From assembly GCF_000227135.1 (NCBI RefSeq), contig NC_018261.1:722840-786839 (forward strand): DNA of 64,000 nt. The letters run 5' to 3'. The translations under genes and the position numbers were made by a program. Below the pieces are notes generated by a model that was not told where the DNA came from, made no database searches, and saw only the letters and a list, made by a program, of their open reading frames with translations. This stretch comes from Leishmania donovani. Its lineage: Eukaryota; Euglenozoa; Kinetoplastea; Trypanosomatida; Trypanosomatidae. The stretch's first letter is position 1, and each line of letters opens with the position of its first letter. Shown in pieces: positions 51,924 to 62,725 of the stretch.

Positions 51924-54898
51924 CGACCAAGATCAGCTGCAACAGCATTCCATGCGTGGCTCATACACACACACACACACACGAATACGATGGATTTTAC
52001 GTAAATCAGATTAATCATAATAAAAGGGAAAAAAGACACGGAATGCCACGAGACGAGAGTGAGTGAGAAACTTTTTAAGTTCACGGGAAAGATGAACTAG
52101 CAAAGATGAAAAAAAGGAACGAAGAGAGGGAAAAAGAAAAACACACACGCGCACGCTACCAACAACAATAAAGAACGACAAAAAAAAAGAGCACTCAACC
52201 GCTACCGTGATAGGCAAGACAGAACACAAAAGGGGGTGGGGCGGTCGTGGTGTTGGTGGCGGTGGAGCGGCAGTGTGTGTGTGTGTGGGACAAGGAGAAG
52301 GCGGAGGAGGAAGAGGGAGCCAGAGGAAGCGAAAGGCGACCTGATGAAAGAGAGAGAAAAAACTCTTTGCGTCTGCTATAGCGTTTTTTTTGTGTGTATA
52401 CATATGTGTGTGTGCCGCTCGTATTGGGTGTTCGTGCTGGGAGAAAGTAAAGGGGAAGCGTACGATAGGAACGGCAGAAAAAGCGGAAATGGGTCGAGTC
52501 GTTTTGCTGCTCGCTTGTCCGTGTCGCTTCACAAGTGTTTTTTGCTGCGCACCTCCAACAGCCGAAACGTAGGGGAAGAGAGCTGTCTGCTCCACTCGCT
52601 GGCAAAAATGGGTAGAGGAAAAAAAGGGTGGTTGATAGTGGTTCAGCGGACGCTCAGACACACACAGGCATACACGCAAAACGAAAGAAAATAGCTCCCG
52701 AGAAGTTGTAAAGAGCTACGCAGAGAGAGGGGGAACGAAGAAGCGGTGAGCAGGGCGCACACACCCACACCCACACTTACTGGAAAAGGAGGGGAAGGGA
52801 AAGCAAGCAAGAACCAGATAGGAAATCTGAAGCCGGGACAAACAAAAACTTACGAACGGCAGGAGTAGCAGTTCGAGAAGGAGAAGAGGACGAAAAGTAT
52901 TCAGAGATACAGAAAAGAAAAGAGAGACGGTGATTCTCTCCCGCATTCCTCAGTACTAGTCGTAGACGTCTACGACAGTATAGGCAAGAGAAGGTCTCTG
53001 GGGTGACCACAAGAAGCAATGTAGTTCGGTCAAGTGTACGTGAAGCGCTTCTCTCCGCTGAAGAGCCCGATGCACCGGCGAAAAGAAAAAAAAGCACGCG
53101 CACCTTAGCAGCTCAGCGAAGGCGGAGAATCCGAAAACGAGACGAAACAACAACAAAAGAAGAGAGAGAGAGAGGGGACTGAAACTAGGGATGATGATGA
53201 AGCACACAAGGAAATGCGAAAAGACAAAAAAGGGCAAAACAGAGAGAGAGAGAGACAGGAAAAAAACCACTGAAAAGAAAAAAAGGAAGAAATAAAGGAA
53301 CAAAATCCCCCAAAAAATACACACGCACACACAATAATACAGACAAGACAACAAACAAAATGAAGAACTACGAAGGAAAGACAGGGAGGAGATCGACAGC
53401 GCTTTACGAATCGAGTGCGCTCATGAAGTTGCGTGTAATGATGAACAAGGGAGGGTGGTGTCGTGACTTGGAAAGCTGCTGAACTGTGTGGACGGGGTAA
53501 TCGTGAGGCTGAGGAGGAGACGGGTGAAGGGGAGCGGAGGTGTGGGAGGGACGAAATGCAGCTTCTCCCCCTCTTCTCCTTTTGCTTTGTATATAATGAG
53601 GCGCGCTTTTACAACCTGCAGACCGGAGGCATGCCCACGCAACCACCGCGATCGCACGCGAATGGGTTTGGGCAACAGAAATAGTAATCCGAAAAAAAAA
53701 AAAGACACGCGAGGCCAACGGTCGCGTGGACAGCGATGATAGAGAGAGGAAGAAAGCAAGAGGAGGAGGCGAGGTAAGACGATTTCAGCATTCTGTACCG
53801 TAGACGTCGGTGGCGTAAGAGGAACTAACCCCGCCCCATCCCATGCCCTCCTCCCCCTCTCTCCATCCCTCCCCAACAAACAGCACAGAGGGGGAACGCG
53901 AAGGGAGAGAGGGGGCGGAAAGGAACAGGAAAACCCTTCGACTTGTCTCGAGCATGAAAAGACGCAACGCCAAAAGGTCTGTGCGCCCTTGTGCTTCGCG
54001 GCAGCACTCTCTGGTCGCTCAGCGGAGTTGGAGGAGAGGAGGTATCAACGCCACTGGAACGCGTGGCTCTATAGTGGGATACGAAGGGACGCATGCAACT
54101 AGCAGAGGCACACATGCGCAATCTACCTCCTTTCTTGCATGGCCGTGTTTGCGTGGCGTGTTAGCTGCCGATCACCAGCGAAGCACACGTGCACAGAGAG
54201 GGGGGAGGGCGACCGTACTCATACAACATAGCGTGTAGTTCTTTTTCCCCTTTTGACACTGTTTTACTCAATGAAAAGCAGCTGTGAGGTGGGCACCTTT
54301 ACGTGCGCCAGTCTTCTTCGGCTCTGTAGCCGACGCAGCACGATACCATCTCTCTTCCCTTTCCCACAAACGCCAGGAGACATTCTGGAGGATCATATCT
54401 GCATGCACCCGAATGGCTTGTGCTGACAATACCATCAGTCACCGCGCGCGCTGTCGCGACGACGCTCTGCTGTTGAGGCGCGCAGCGTCCCTGCTGTTCC
54501 TGCGTCTTGAAGACGTCCGCCTGCGACCCGGCCCCTCCCCCTCTGCACATCGCTCCGCAAAGATTGAAGGTGCGCCGGGCATCATGACGATCTCACGCGG
54601 GACGACACTGATCCAGTCAAGAATAGAGTCGATGAAAGGCAGCGACCGCAGCGCCGCCGCAGCGGCTGTACGAGTTTTGTTGCTTTGCCACCTCCCGCCT
54701 TGCTGCTTCCCGAAAGATAAGCGCTGTGGGTGGCTCACCCACGCGTCACGCGATGCTCGTGCGTCGCCAGGCGCCCCATTCCCAGACTGCTCATCCTTCT
54801 CGGCATTGCCTGACACAGGAAGAGCCGTGTGTGTGTGTGTGGGGGGGGGGCTTCTGTGATGCGTTGAAACAGTCTTTAGAAGGTGGTCGCTACAGCGG
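51924..54898. other. Gene-poor spacer, 3 kb
   Basis: It has A/G-rich plus strand with long A runs and GA repeats (for example 53163-53174 and 53241-53254) and a GT/G run at 54829-54850. Frames on the minus strand are Phe/Leu/Ser-rich low complexity. The stretch at 54439-54816 has a coding-like frame without a proper start; see the findings. No gene is called with confidence. Confidence 0.6.
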
Positions 54899-55810
54899 CT
54901 AGGAACGTGCTAGGAGCTGGGCATCTTCGCGGTAGACTGCCGTAACTTTTCGGCAACGGGGGCAGCGCTGTTCTTGCGACTGCCATGGTGTGGCCTGTGG
55001 AGACCACCGCCAAACGGCACCACGTCCTTGACTGCACGCAGACCTGTTTCCCGGGAACGTGGCCGCCACTGCTGCCGATGGAACAGCGACAAAGCCCACC
55101 AGCGAAGGTGGGATCAGCTCTCCCGAGGTGGTTCCTGCTGAAGCGAAGGGCGACAGGGCACTGCTCAATCTCTTCTCGGAACTGTGTAGCGACACCGCCT
55201 TGGCTGCATCCTCTTGAAGCCATTCACACCTTTGGTGATCTGCATCGGAATCCGGTGAGAATGTGGCCCTACAGGTGATGTTGCTGCTGGTCATGACGGC
55301 GGTGCTCGCCGATGAGACAGCGAATTTGTGTTCTTTTTCACTGACCGCCACGCCGTCTCGGCCCGCTGCACGCGTTTGGCGGGGTTCGCACTTCCTGCCG
55401 CGGCGGCGTGAAAGCGCCGCCGAGGACCGTACAGCGACTCCCTCTCCGGTGGCAACGCCACAGCGCTTGGCGGGCTGGCATCTCGGTGTCGCTGCACAGA
55501 GGAGCCGTTGCGACGAGAGCCCAAGCTGCACCTCCGGAAACGCCTTCCAGTTGGTCGCACCCACTTGCTCAACTCTTTTTTCCTCACCGATGGTGTGCAG
55601 CAATGCATGGGAAAGTGAGATCTCTTCGGCCGAGTAGCTGGCACTCTCCTCAGGCGTGTCGTAATACAGCTTACTAGAGGTACCGCCTGAATGAGGTGGT
55701 GGTGGCTGCGTGATAAGGGGTGCTACCTGGCGCAGCTGACGAGGTGACATCGCTGCGGTGCTGCTCTGCAAGCGATGGCGCGCATGCACTCGCGTAATCA
55801 CTTCATTCAT
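54899..55810 (-). CDS. Hypothetical protein, 303 residues
   Basis: This frame starts at the ATG at 55810 (MNEVITRVHARHRL) and ends with TAG at 54899, with a second in-frame TAG shortly after. The region at about residues 45-95 (LYYDTPEESASYSAEEISLSHALLHTIGEEK, shown here in part: YSAEEISLSHALLHTI) looks ordered. The rest is Ser/Ala/Arg-rich. CPRCRK near the C-terminus resembles half of a zinc-binding site, but no partner cysteines are close. I do not recognise a family. It is called because of length, start context and codon use similar to neighbours. A longer original C-terminus is possible. Confidence 0.55.
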   Translation of the reverse strand: MNEVITRVHARHRLQSSTAAMSPRQLRQVAPLITQPPPPHSGGTSSKLYYDTPEESASYSAEEISLSHALLHTIGEEKRVEQVGATNWKAFPEVQLGLSSQRLLCAATPRCQPAKRCGVATGEGVAVRSSAALSRRRGRKCEPRQTRAAGRDGVAVSEKEHKFAVSSASTAVMTSSNITCRATFSPDSDADHQRCEWLQEDAAKAVSLHSSEKRLSSALSPFASAGTTSGELIPPSLVGFVAVPSAAVAATFPGNRSACSQGRGAVWRWSPQATPWQSQEQRCPRCRKVTAVYREDAQLLARS

Positions 55811-56947
55811 GTAGCGGAAGATAGACGCTGCCGAACTAGAACCGAGTGACTACTAGGGATTGCAACATGGAAGCGAAGAGGAACTATGACGACGCCACAG
55901 GCCACGCATCGGCAGCGTTCCAGAGTGCGGCGCTCTCTAGCAACATCAGCAACCACAGAGCCTGTACGTTCCTTCGGATGTCTCAAGGGTGCATGGAGTG
56001 ATGGATAGCGTGTGAGCACAACTAAAACGCTGCGTACACATGCAAAGAGAAGGTGGGAGAGAGGGTGAGGGACGAGTCGGAGAGAAGAGGCCAGACAGCG
56101 CGTGGTGTCGAATTCTTTGGAAAGGCACCCCAGCAACGACGGAGATACCGCAAAAGAAGATGGGGCCCGTGAAAAGAGGGCAGCGACCCTCTCCCCTTCA
56201 CTCTCTCGTGCTTGCTTGCCTCCGCGCTCAGAAAATAGACAACGTCCGCGACAGAAAAGGACCTGCATGGGCGCGCAGATCTCGCCCTTGCTGCTGAGGT
56301 GCGCTGTGTGGGTATGCACGTGGTGAGCAGGAAAAACATGAGCTCGCGAGCGAGCGGACTCACACCTTCCACGCTCTTCTGCGACAGTCGTGGCTCACCA
56401 ACCACCCTGAAAATGGTGCCAGAGGGTCAGACAGGGATGTGTGCTCTCGCTCGCGTCGGCTTTTTTTCGTTCCACTGCGGACACGCCAGCGTATCTCTCT
56501 ACCTGCAACAGACACGAAAGCAGACAAGGTCGACAAGCGGTTCCACCGACTTCTGCCTGATCGAATCGTTTTTGTTCCGCTTCGCTGCGGGAAGGGGGGG
56601 GGGTCAACGTTACACGTCATTACTGAATATGTAAAATGAACCAATAATATATATATATATAAGCGAAAGAAAACAACGAGGTGCCACTCCTTCGAGCAGA
56701 TCAAACGGCGCTCCCTGCTCAGTGATCCATGGCGCCACGGCATTCGCACCTTTGTTGTATCACAGTTGGGGAGGGTTTCTCAGAGAGAGGCACACATGGG
56801 GTCGCCCGCGGAGAGCACAGGCGCACTCTCTGACCCCCCTCCCACACGCATATGTCCTCTTTCCGCTGCAGCCTTCCCCTCTCGAGAGCTCTACCTCGTC
56901 ACCGCACTGTTCTCGCTTGGTAGCCTGTTGCGCGTTTCTTTTTTTTT
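55811..56947. other. Gene-free spacer, 1.1 kb
   Basis: It holds the 3' flank of the helicase gene and the leader of the 303-residue hypothetical protein. A TA repeat lies at 56647-56661 and a T run at 56938-56949, directly before the helicase stop codon. I see no gene. Confidence 0.65.
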
Positions 56948-59359
56948 TTACTTACTCTTCTTCTTGCCAGAGCCACTGCGCTGATTCTTGCGCGCAAGGC
57001 GGCTCTTCTCCTTCTCCGCCTTGCGCCGCCTTGCCGCCATCTCCTCGAAAGAGCGTACGTGGCCGTCCTTGGGCAGCCGCTTTTGCTTGCGTCCGATACG
57101 TAGCTTCTTACCCTGGTTGGGGTCGCTGATGTCCACAAAGTCGTCGTCGCCATTGCCGACGTCGCCGTCTTGCGGCTGGGAAGACAATGCCGCCGCCTTG
57201 GCGCGCTTCAGTGGCACGAGGTCCTCCTCTTCGCCGACATCTTGGATGCGCATGTTGCTCTTCTTCATCCACTTCGAGTAGGCCTGAAGCTTGCTTTTGT
57301 AATTGATCGCCTTGCCGGCTTCGTTTTTCACGCCTCTCAGGAGCGCCTTGGCGTCATTGACGTGCATTTGGACATAACGATTCTTCTTCTTGCTCCACGC
57401 AAACACCTGCCGCTGCTGCGCAGCCTCCTCAGCCGTCTCGGCGGTCATGTCCATCGTCGCATCCTTGAGGGAGTAGTGCGCGTTGTTGAGCGTGTCTCGC
57501 CGCTCCAGGTCCATGAAGAAGTTCTCGTCACGGTAGGCGCCGGTCTCCATGCTCTCCTCCTGCCCCAGTGCGGCCTCGCGAGGCTGCGTCACCAGGTTCA
57601 TCACCGCATCGTCGCTATTAACAGAAGTGCTGCTGCCGACCTCGCGCTCGCGTTTTCTGCGCTCCTGCGCACGCTGCAGCATCTGCTCGGCAAAGGACAG
57701 CTGCTTCGCTGGTGGCGCCGCAGAGGCCGCCCCGCGTTTCGTTGCCCCGCCTTCGGCGTCGGCTGAACGTGCCAAAGACTGCGCCGTCTCCGGCGGGCGA
57801 ATCTCGAACAGCTTCTCCTTTGAGCCTATTTCTAGGAACAGCTCCTTCGGCTTGAATCGCTTCAGGTCGAAGCGTGCCTCGTCAGCACGCACACGGGTGC
57901 TGCCGACGCGTTCGAGCAGCATTGGATGAAGCGGGGTGCGGTCAAAGGCGTACTGCGGCTTTCGAGCCTCTTGAATCGCCTCGTGCGTCGGCTTCTTCTT
58001 TGTACGGTTGAACTTCTTATGCGCGTTTTCCACCACTCGCGCCATGCTGCGCACCTCCACATCGTTTTCGTGCAAGCGTTTGAGGAAGTCTAGCTCCAGC
58101 TGGATGTCCTCTTCGGGCAAGCGGCCGTAGCAGCCGTTGTCTGGCGTAAAGAGAAGGTCGCCGGGTACCGGGGCAGACTGCAGCGGCCGGCCTATGAACT
58201 GCAGAAGATCGATGTAGTACGGGAAGTCCTCGAAGGTCATGATGGAGTAGGCCGTGCCAGAGCGACCGGCGCGCGCGACACGGCCTACGCGGTGCACGAA
58301 CAGCTTTGGGTTAAAGGGGAACGAGAAGTTAACGACGTTGTCGAGCAGCGGCAAGTCCAAACCTCGCGCCGCAACGTCCGTGACCACCATCACGCTCGTT
58401 TCACGCTTCGCAAAGCTGCGCACCGCAAGGCGACGAGCCTCCTGGTCCATCTGTCCGTGCACCGCGCTCGTTGAGATGCTGTAGTGCGTCAGAATCATCT
58501 GCAGAAACTCCACATGAAACTTTGATTCCACAAAGATGAGCGCCTGCGCGTTATTCGCTGCCGCCTCGCCAACGTGCAGCACACGCTTGAGCAGCACGAT
58601 CAACGCGGCAACCTTCTCGTCGTTGCGCACCAGGAAAGCGCTCTGCTTCAGTTGGTCACTCAGCTTCATCTCCGAGTCGAGGCGTATGACCACCGGGTTG
58701 TGCAGCCCGGCGCTCGTGAATTCCGCCAATACGGTAGGCATCGTCGCGGAAAAGAGGGCACGCTGGCAGGACTCGGGTAACTTTTGCATGATGGCACCGA
58801 TCTGCGGCTGCAGACCTAACTCGAAGAGGCGATCCGCCTCATCCAGAACCAGGCAGCGCACGCTAGTGAGGTGCAATGAAGCCTCCTCCATGATGTGCAG
58901 CAGGCGACCGGGCGTGGCGACCACTACATCTGGGTTCGACGCCAGCAGCTCGAACTGCTGGTCCATCGAGTCGCCACCTACCAACGCAGCAAAGCGCAAA
59001 TCGAGGAACTTGTTAAGCGCGAAGCCGTTGCGTAAGATCTGCAGACTCAGCTCGCGTGTCGGGGAGAGCACGAGCCCGCGAATACCGACGATCTTTGCGT
59101 GCGCCTTTAGGGTGTTCAGCATGGGGATGAGGAATGCCGCTGTCTTACCTGATCCGGTGCGGGCCATGGCGACTACATCGTTCCCCTGCAGCATCGGCGG
59201 GATCGCCTTGCGCTGAATCGGGGTGGGCACGGAAAAGCCCTGCTTCAGAATCGCATCGAGTAGCGGCTTTTCCAGGTTAAAGCTTTGAAAGCCGCCGCCC
59301 TTCTTCTTCGAGTCGGCCGCCGACTCCACGGCCGCCTCCCACGTTCCATGGCCAATCAT
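56948..59359 (-). CDS. DEAD-box RNA helicase, Dbp10/DDX54 type
   Basis: This 803-residue ATP-dependent RNA helicase is expected in the nucleolus, where Dbp10 helps to mature the large ribosomal subunit. All core motifs are visible: Q motif GFSVPTPIQRKAIP (41-54), motif I ARTGSGKT (66-73), Ia PTRELSLQ (100-107), Ib TPGRL (149-153), DEAD (173-176), SAT (204-206), motif V VTDVAARGLDLP (325-336) and motif VI HRVGRVARAGR (355-365). The C-terminal half has basic and acidic stretches, the SKWMKKSN-type segment typical of the Dbp10 C-terminal domain, and a Lys/Arg-rich end (GSGKKKSK), suited to nucleolar targeting. The start at 59359 places the Q motif at the usual distance. The Dbp10 assignment rests on the C-terminal domain and is good but not certain. 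Confidence 0.95.
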   Translation of the reverse strand: MIGHGTWEAAVESAADSKKKGGGFQSFNLEKPLLDAILKQGFSVPTPIQRKAIPPMLQGNDVVAMARTGSGKTAAFLIPMLNTLKAHAKIVGIRGLVLSPTRELSLQILRNGFALNKFLDLRFAALVGGDSMDQQFELLASNPDVVVATPGRLLHIMEEASLHLTSVRCLVLDEADRLFELGLQPQIGAIMQKLPESCQRALFSATMPTVLAEFTSAGLHNPVVIRLDSEMKLSDQLKQSAFLVRNDEKVAALIVLLKRVLHVGEAAANNAQALIFVESKFHVEFLQMILTHYSISTSAVHGQMDQEARRLAVRSFAKRETSVMVVTDVAARGLDLPLLDNVVNFSFPFNPKLFVHRVGRVARAGRSGTAYSIMTFEDFPYYIDLLQFIGRPLQSAPVPGDLLFTPDNGCYGRLPEEDIQLELDFLKRLHENDVEVRSMARVVENAHKKFNRTKKKPTHEAIQEARKPQYAFDRTPLHPMLLERVGSTRVRADEARFDLKRFKPKELFLEIGSKEKLFEIRPPETAQSLARSADAEGGATKRGAASAAPPAKQLSFAEQMLQRAQERRKREREVGSSTSVNSDDAVMNLVTQPREAALGQEESMETGAYRDENFFMDLERRDTLNNAHYSLKDATMDMTAETAEEAAQQRQVFAWSKKKNRYVQMHVNDAKALLRGVKNEAGKAINYKSKLQAYSKWMKKSNMRIQDVGEEEDLVPLKRAKAAALSSQPQDGDVGNGDDDFVDISDPNQGKKLRIGRKQKRLPKDGHVRSFEEMAARRRKAEKEKSRLARKNQRSGSGKKKSK

Positions 59360-60101
59360 GACGGCAACAATGCCCTACGTTGAAAAAGGTAGGGTGGAGA
59401 ATATTGGCGCAGCAGCGGTCTTGTGGAACACGTCTCCTTCTCTGAGACCCGTCCAAATGCTTGGCTGCCGTTCAGGTGGACAACGAAAGAGAAAACAGAG
59501 GAAGCGGGGAAGGTATACACGAGAGCTAGGTGCAGTGGAAAGGAAAGCAGGAGCAGCGCATGCAGAAGGCATGCACGGGACTGCTTGAACACTTGCGGTG
59601 AGAACACAAAAATGGCGCGAGAGGGAGGAAGCGTGCGGCTCGTTCCACGTCACATACGTGTGCACCGGAAACAACCTTTCACACCCTCCCCCCCCACCAC
59701 CACCAAAAAAAAAAGTCTGCGTAGCTCACGTCCTACAGAGAGAGGCCTACACAGCAGCAAAAAAAAACCGAACCATAATATGCGGTATAGTCCTTCCTTT
59801 CCACCTCCCACACACACAAAAACATACTTACGGTGCGCGTACAGGAAGTCTTCTCTGTTTTCTCCCCTCCTACACAGCTCGGGCCTCCGCACACCTTGTG
59901 GCGTGCTGCATCCGCGATTGGGGCCGCAACCGGCACAAAGAAAGGTAACGAGAAGAACTTTTGACCTCGTTGTATGCAAACACCCATCTACATCTCTACA
60001 CGCATACACACACACACACACCAGAAAAGTGGCAGACCCGAGAACAACAAAATAGCATCAGGAAGGGAAACAGCCCCCTCCCCCCCCCCTGAGGGATCCA
60101 C
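59360..60101. other. Gene-free spacer, 0.7 kb
   Basis: It contains the helicase leader and the 3' flank of 60102-61028. Simple repeats include CA at 60004-60022 and a C run at 60079-60088. There is no gene. Confidence 0.65.
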
Positions 60102-61028
60102 TTACGTGCCGAAAATGCGATGATGCTCTTCATCCGACAGAGGCATTACGAGCGCCGCCTTTCCAGCCGCGAACGACCTCACAAACGGCTCCCTCATCGG
60201 ACAACTCAGGTCGTAACTATCGAGGTAACTGGTGTACAGTCCTCCCTCACCAAAGTCCTGCGTCGGCAGCGCATGCGAACCGGTGCAGCTGACCGGCGAG
60301 GGCCCCGACGCAAAGCTAGCGGTCACAGCAGGAGACCGGTACAAGGAAAGCTTGCCATCGTAGAGCGGGTCGCGATCGAGGCGGTATGGAGAGTACTCGG
60401 AAGCAGGATACACGATGCGACGCAAGAGGCCCGGGGCATCTGGCGGATTGTATTCCCGCCTCGCCTGAGATACGGACAAGGGCTCGGCGGTGAGTAGCTC
60501 TGCTGCGCCGAGCTCGACAAGCTTCCGCATCGTCTCCCCGATGTTGGAAGCACCGTCTGAATCTGCCGAAAGGTTTTCCGACAGGCCTGCCGCGGCTACG
60601 GCCGCCGCTAGCTCGCTGTCTCCATTGTCGCCAGGCGGCGTCGGGGTAACAAGGTCGTACACGACGGCGTACGTCGTCTCTCCCTCCTCGGCGCCATCCA
60701 CATCCTCCTCAGCGTTGTCGTAGGCTGTTGGAACCGTTAAATCGCCCGTGTGCGTGGTCGCCGTCGTGCTCTCCGCCTTGATGATGACGTCTGACACCTC
60801 TTCGAGCGTTGGCAGCGGCTCAAAGGGGAGGGTAACCACGACGCGTCCGGTGGCACGGTGCTTCACGTGCATGCCGCTCTCCCATGGCGTGCCAAACGCC
60901 TCACATAGCTCTTCCAGAGTGATTGTAGAGGGATCATCATCGATTTCGACAAAAGTCGTGGCTCCAAAATACACAGCGCACGTGCGGCGGCTTTTCGCCC
61001 GTGACGGAGCTGCTTGGGTATCAGACAT
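60102..61028 (-). CDS. Hypothetical protein, 308 residues
   Basis: The frame from the ATG at 61028 (MSDTQAAPSRAKSRR) to 60102 encodes a soluble acidic protein. Residues about 18-85 seem ordered (CAVYFGATTFVEID, LEELCEAFGTPW and VVVTLPFEPLPTLEEV). A Glu/Asp/Thr-rich region follows (90-170), then a Tyr/Pro-rich C-terminal part (210-308) with YPASEYSPYRLDRDP and ending EEHHRIFGT. I know no family. Two further ATGs in frame lie upstream (61049 and 61097); the region contains a T/C tract followed by CACAAG (AG at 61034-61035), which would leave 61028 as first ATG. The start is therefore likely but not settled. Confidence 0.75.
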   Translation of the reverse strand: MSDTQAAPSRAKSRRTCAVYFGATTFVEIDDDPSTITLEELCEAFGTPWESGMHVKHRATGRVVVTLPFEPLPTLEEVSDVIIKAESTTATTHTGDLTVPTAYDNAEEDVDGAEEGETTYAVVYDLVTPTPPGDNGDSELAAAVAAAGLSENLSADSDGASNIGETMRKLVELGAAELLTAEPLSVSQARREYNPPDAPGLLRRIVYPASEYSPYRLDRDPLYDGKLSLYRSPAVTASFASGPSPVSCTGSHALPTQDFGEGGLYTSYLDSYDLSCPMREPFVRSFAAGKAALVMPLSDEEHHRIFGT

Positions 61029-62725
61029 ATCCACTTGTGCGCAAGACATCACAGCAGCAGAAAGAGATAAGAGCGAGCGAGACAACAACAACAACAAAAA
61101 AAGACGCGCGCGTGGGCGCCGTCGCTACAACCTCTAAAGGCAGTCTCCGTTGAGGGTCTCCAGAAGTCCCGCGACGCGTGTTTGCGGTTCGCATCACTCC
61201 GTTTCGCTAACTGAAGTTAACAGAGAGCACGACAGAGCAGACGGTGCGACGTCCAGTGCTGCTGAAACAAGAAACACGTCTCATGCGTGCGGGTTTTATG
61301 AGCTCCCCTTCTCTCTTCTCACCTTGTCCTTGGAGGGAAGAGGGTATTGGTGCTCGACCAAGGTGCCACAACGCAAGCGAAGCAAAGGGAAACGAAGACC
61401 AGAAGAGGAGGTAGGCATGACGGAGAGAGGGGGAGAAAACGAGGTGAAAGCCGAGCCAGACTCATCGGTTTTGTTGCATCGTTTTTTGTGGTTGTTGTTT
61501 CTCATGTTTGGGCAAACAAAAGTGCCAGTGACAGCGCGGTGGCGTCTCTTCTGGGCGGGCGCCGACGACGCGCATCGCACACTTCCTGTTGGAGCGACGC
61601 CACACACACGCACACACAGAGAGAAAGAGACTGAAGGATTCGGGTGTGAGAGGATGCACACCATTCGCGTCCAGCAGCTGTGGCGATGCGGTGGGCATTA
61701 CGCCTTTTCCGCCCAATGAAATACCTGACCATGGACGCCGTTACGTGGCACTTTCCGTGTCGGCTTCTTGGTCGTTTCACGAGTATTATTCTTGTAGCTC
61801 AGTTCTTTTTCTTTGGTGTGTGTGGGGGGGGGGTTGGTGAGGAACTCGGCTCCCCTTCTGCTCGTTTGGGTTTCCCGCAATCAAGAGCACCACTACAACA
61901 GCATCACTCCCACAAAAGTGAAGACAGAGAACAAATATACAAAAGGGAACGAACGAAAGGAATGAGGAAGAGGGTTGGTGGGGAGGGAGGAGGAGGACGG
62001 AGGAGGGGGGGGGGCAGAGTCCGCAAATATCAAGTGTTAACACACCAAAACGCGGCGATTGGGGCGTGTTGCCGGGACAAGCAACACACTCGTAAAAGAC
62101 ATCAGCATACGCGAGCATAGCGATGACGCACAGAAAAGTGTCACACGCACGCACACACGAAATAATGAAAAAAAAAATGCGCCAAACATAATAATAAAAC
62201 ACACATACACACACACACACACAAAGAAATGAAATCAGTGCCAGCGGACGCTGTCTGCTAGAACCTGTTCGACCAGAAGAGGAGAGTATGGCCGCACACA
62301 TATGCCCTGCCTAATGCACGTGAAAGAAAGGGCGTTCTGAATGTGGACGGGAAAAAAGGGGGCCGGCTGCGCGGCGGCGATGGTGGCAAACGGCACCTGC
62401 AAAAATGGACGCTGGCATCGTGGCCGGCCAACGCGGCGGAGAGCCTCATGATTGGTTTTCTCTAATCATACACGCTGGCACACACACAAAACAAAAGTTC
62501 CGCATTGAATCGCCCCACTCGCCCTGTTAGTGCATCCTTGACACCAGCATCCTTGAGAGGAACAGGCTGGTGACAATGGGAAGGGGAAGGGGTGCAACAA
62601 GTGGCAGAACGGGGAGGAAGAGCAAAGGGATGCAGGGCCCTATCCGTGAGCGTGCACGCCTCTTTAGGCGGGTATGCGAGCCCCCCTGTTCCGGATACCT
62701 ACCAAATTAATGTGTCAAAGACTTC
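61029..62725. other. Gene-free spacer, 1.7 kb
   Basis: It holds the leader of the 308-residue protein and the 3' flank of the permease gene. Simple repeats are GT/G 61814-61834, G-rich 61978-62017 and CA 62203-62222. Frames on either strand are low complexity. There is no gene. Confidence 0.65.

Noticed and set aside
52011..52679. 222-codon minus-strand frame
   Set aside because: It is Ser/Phe/Pro/His low complexity over CA, GT and A runs, in the 3' flank of a real gene.
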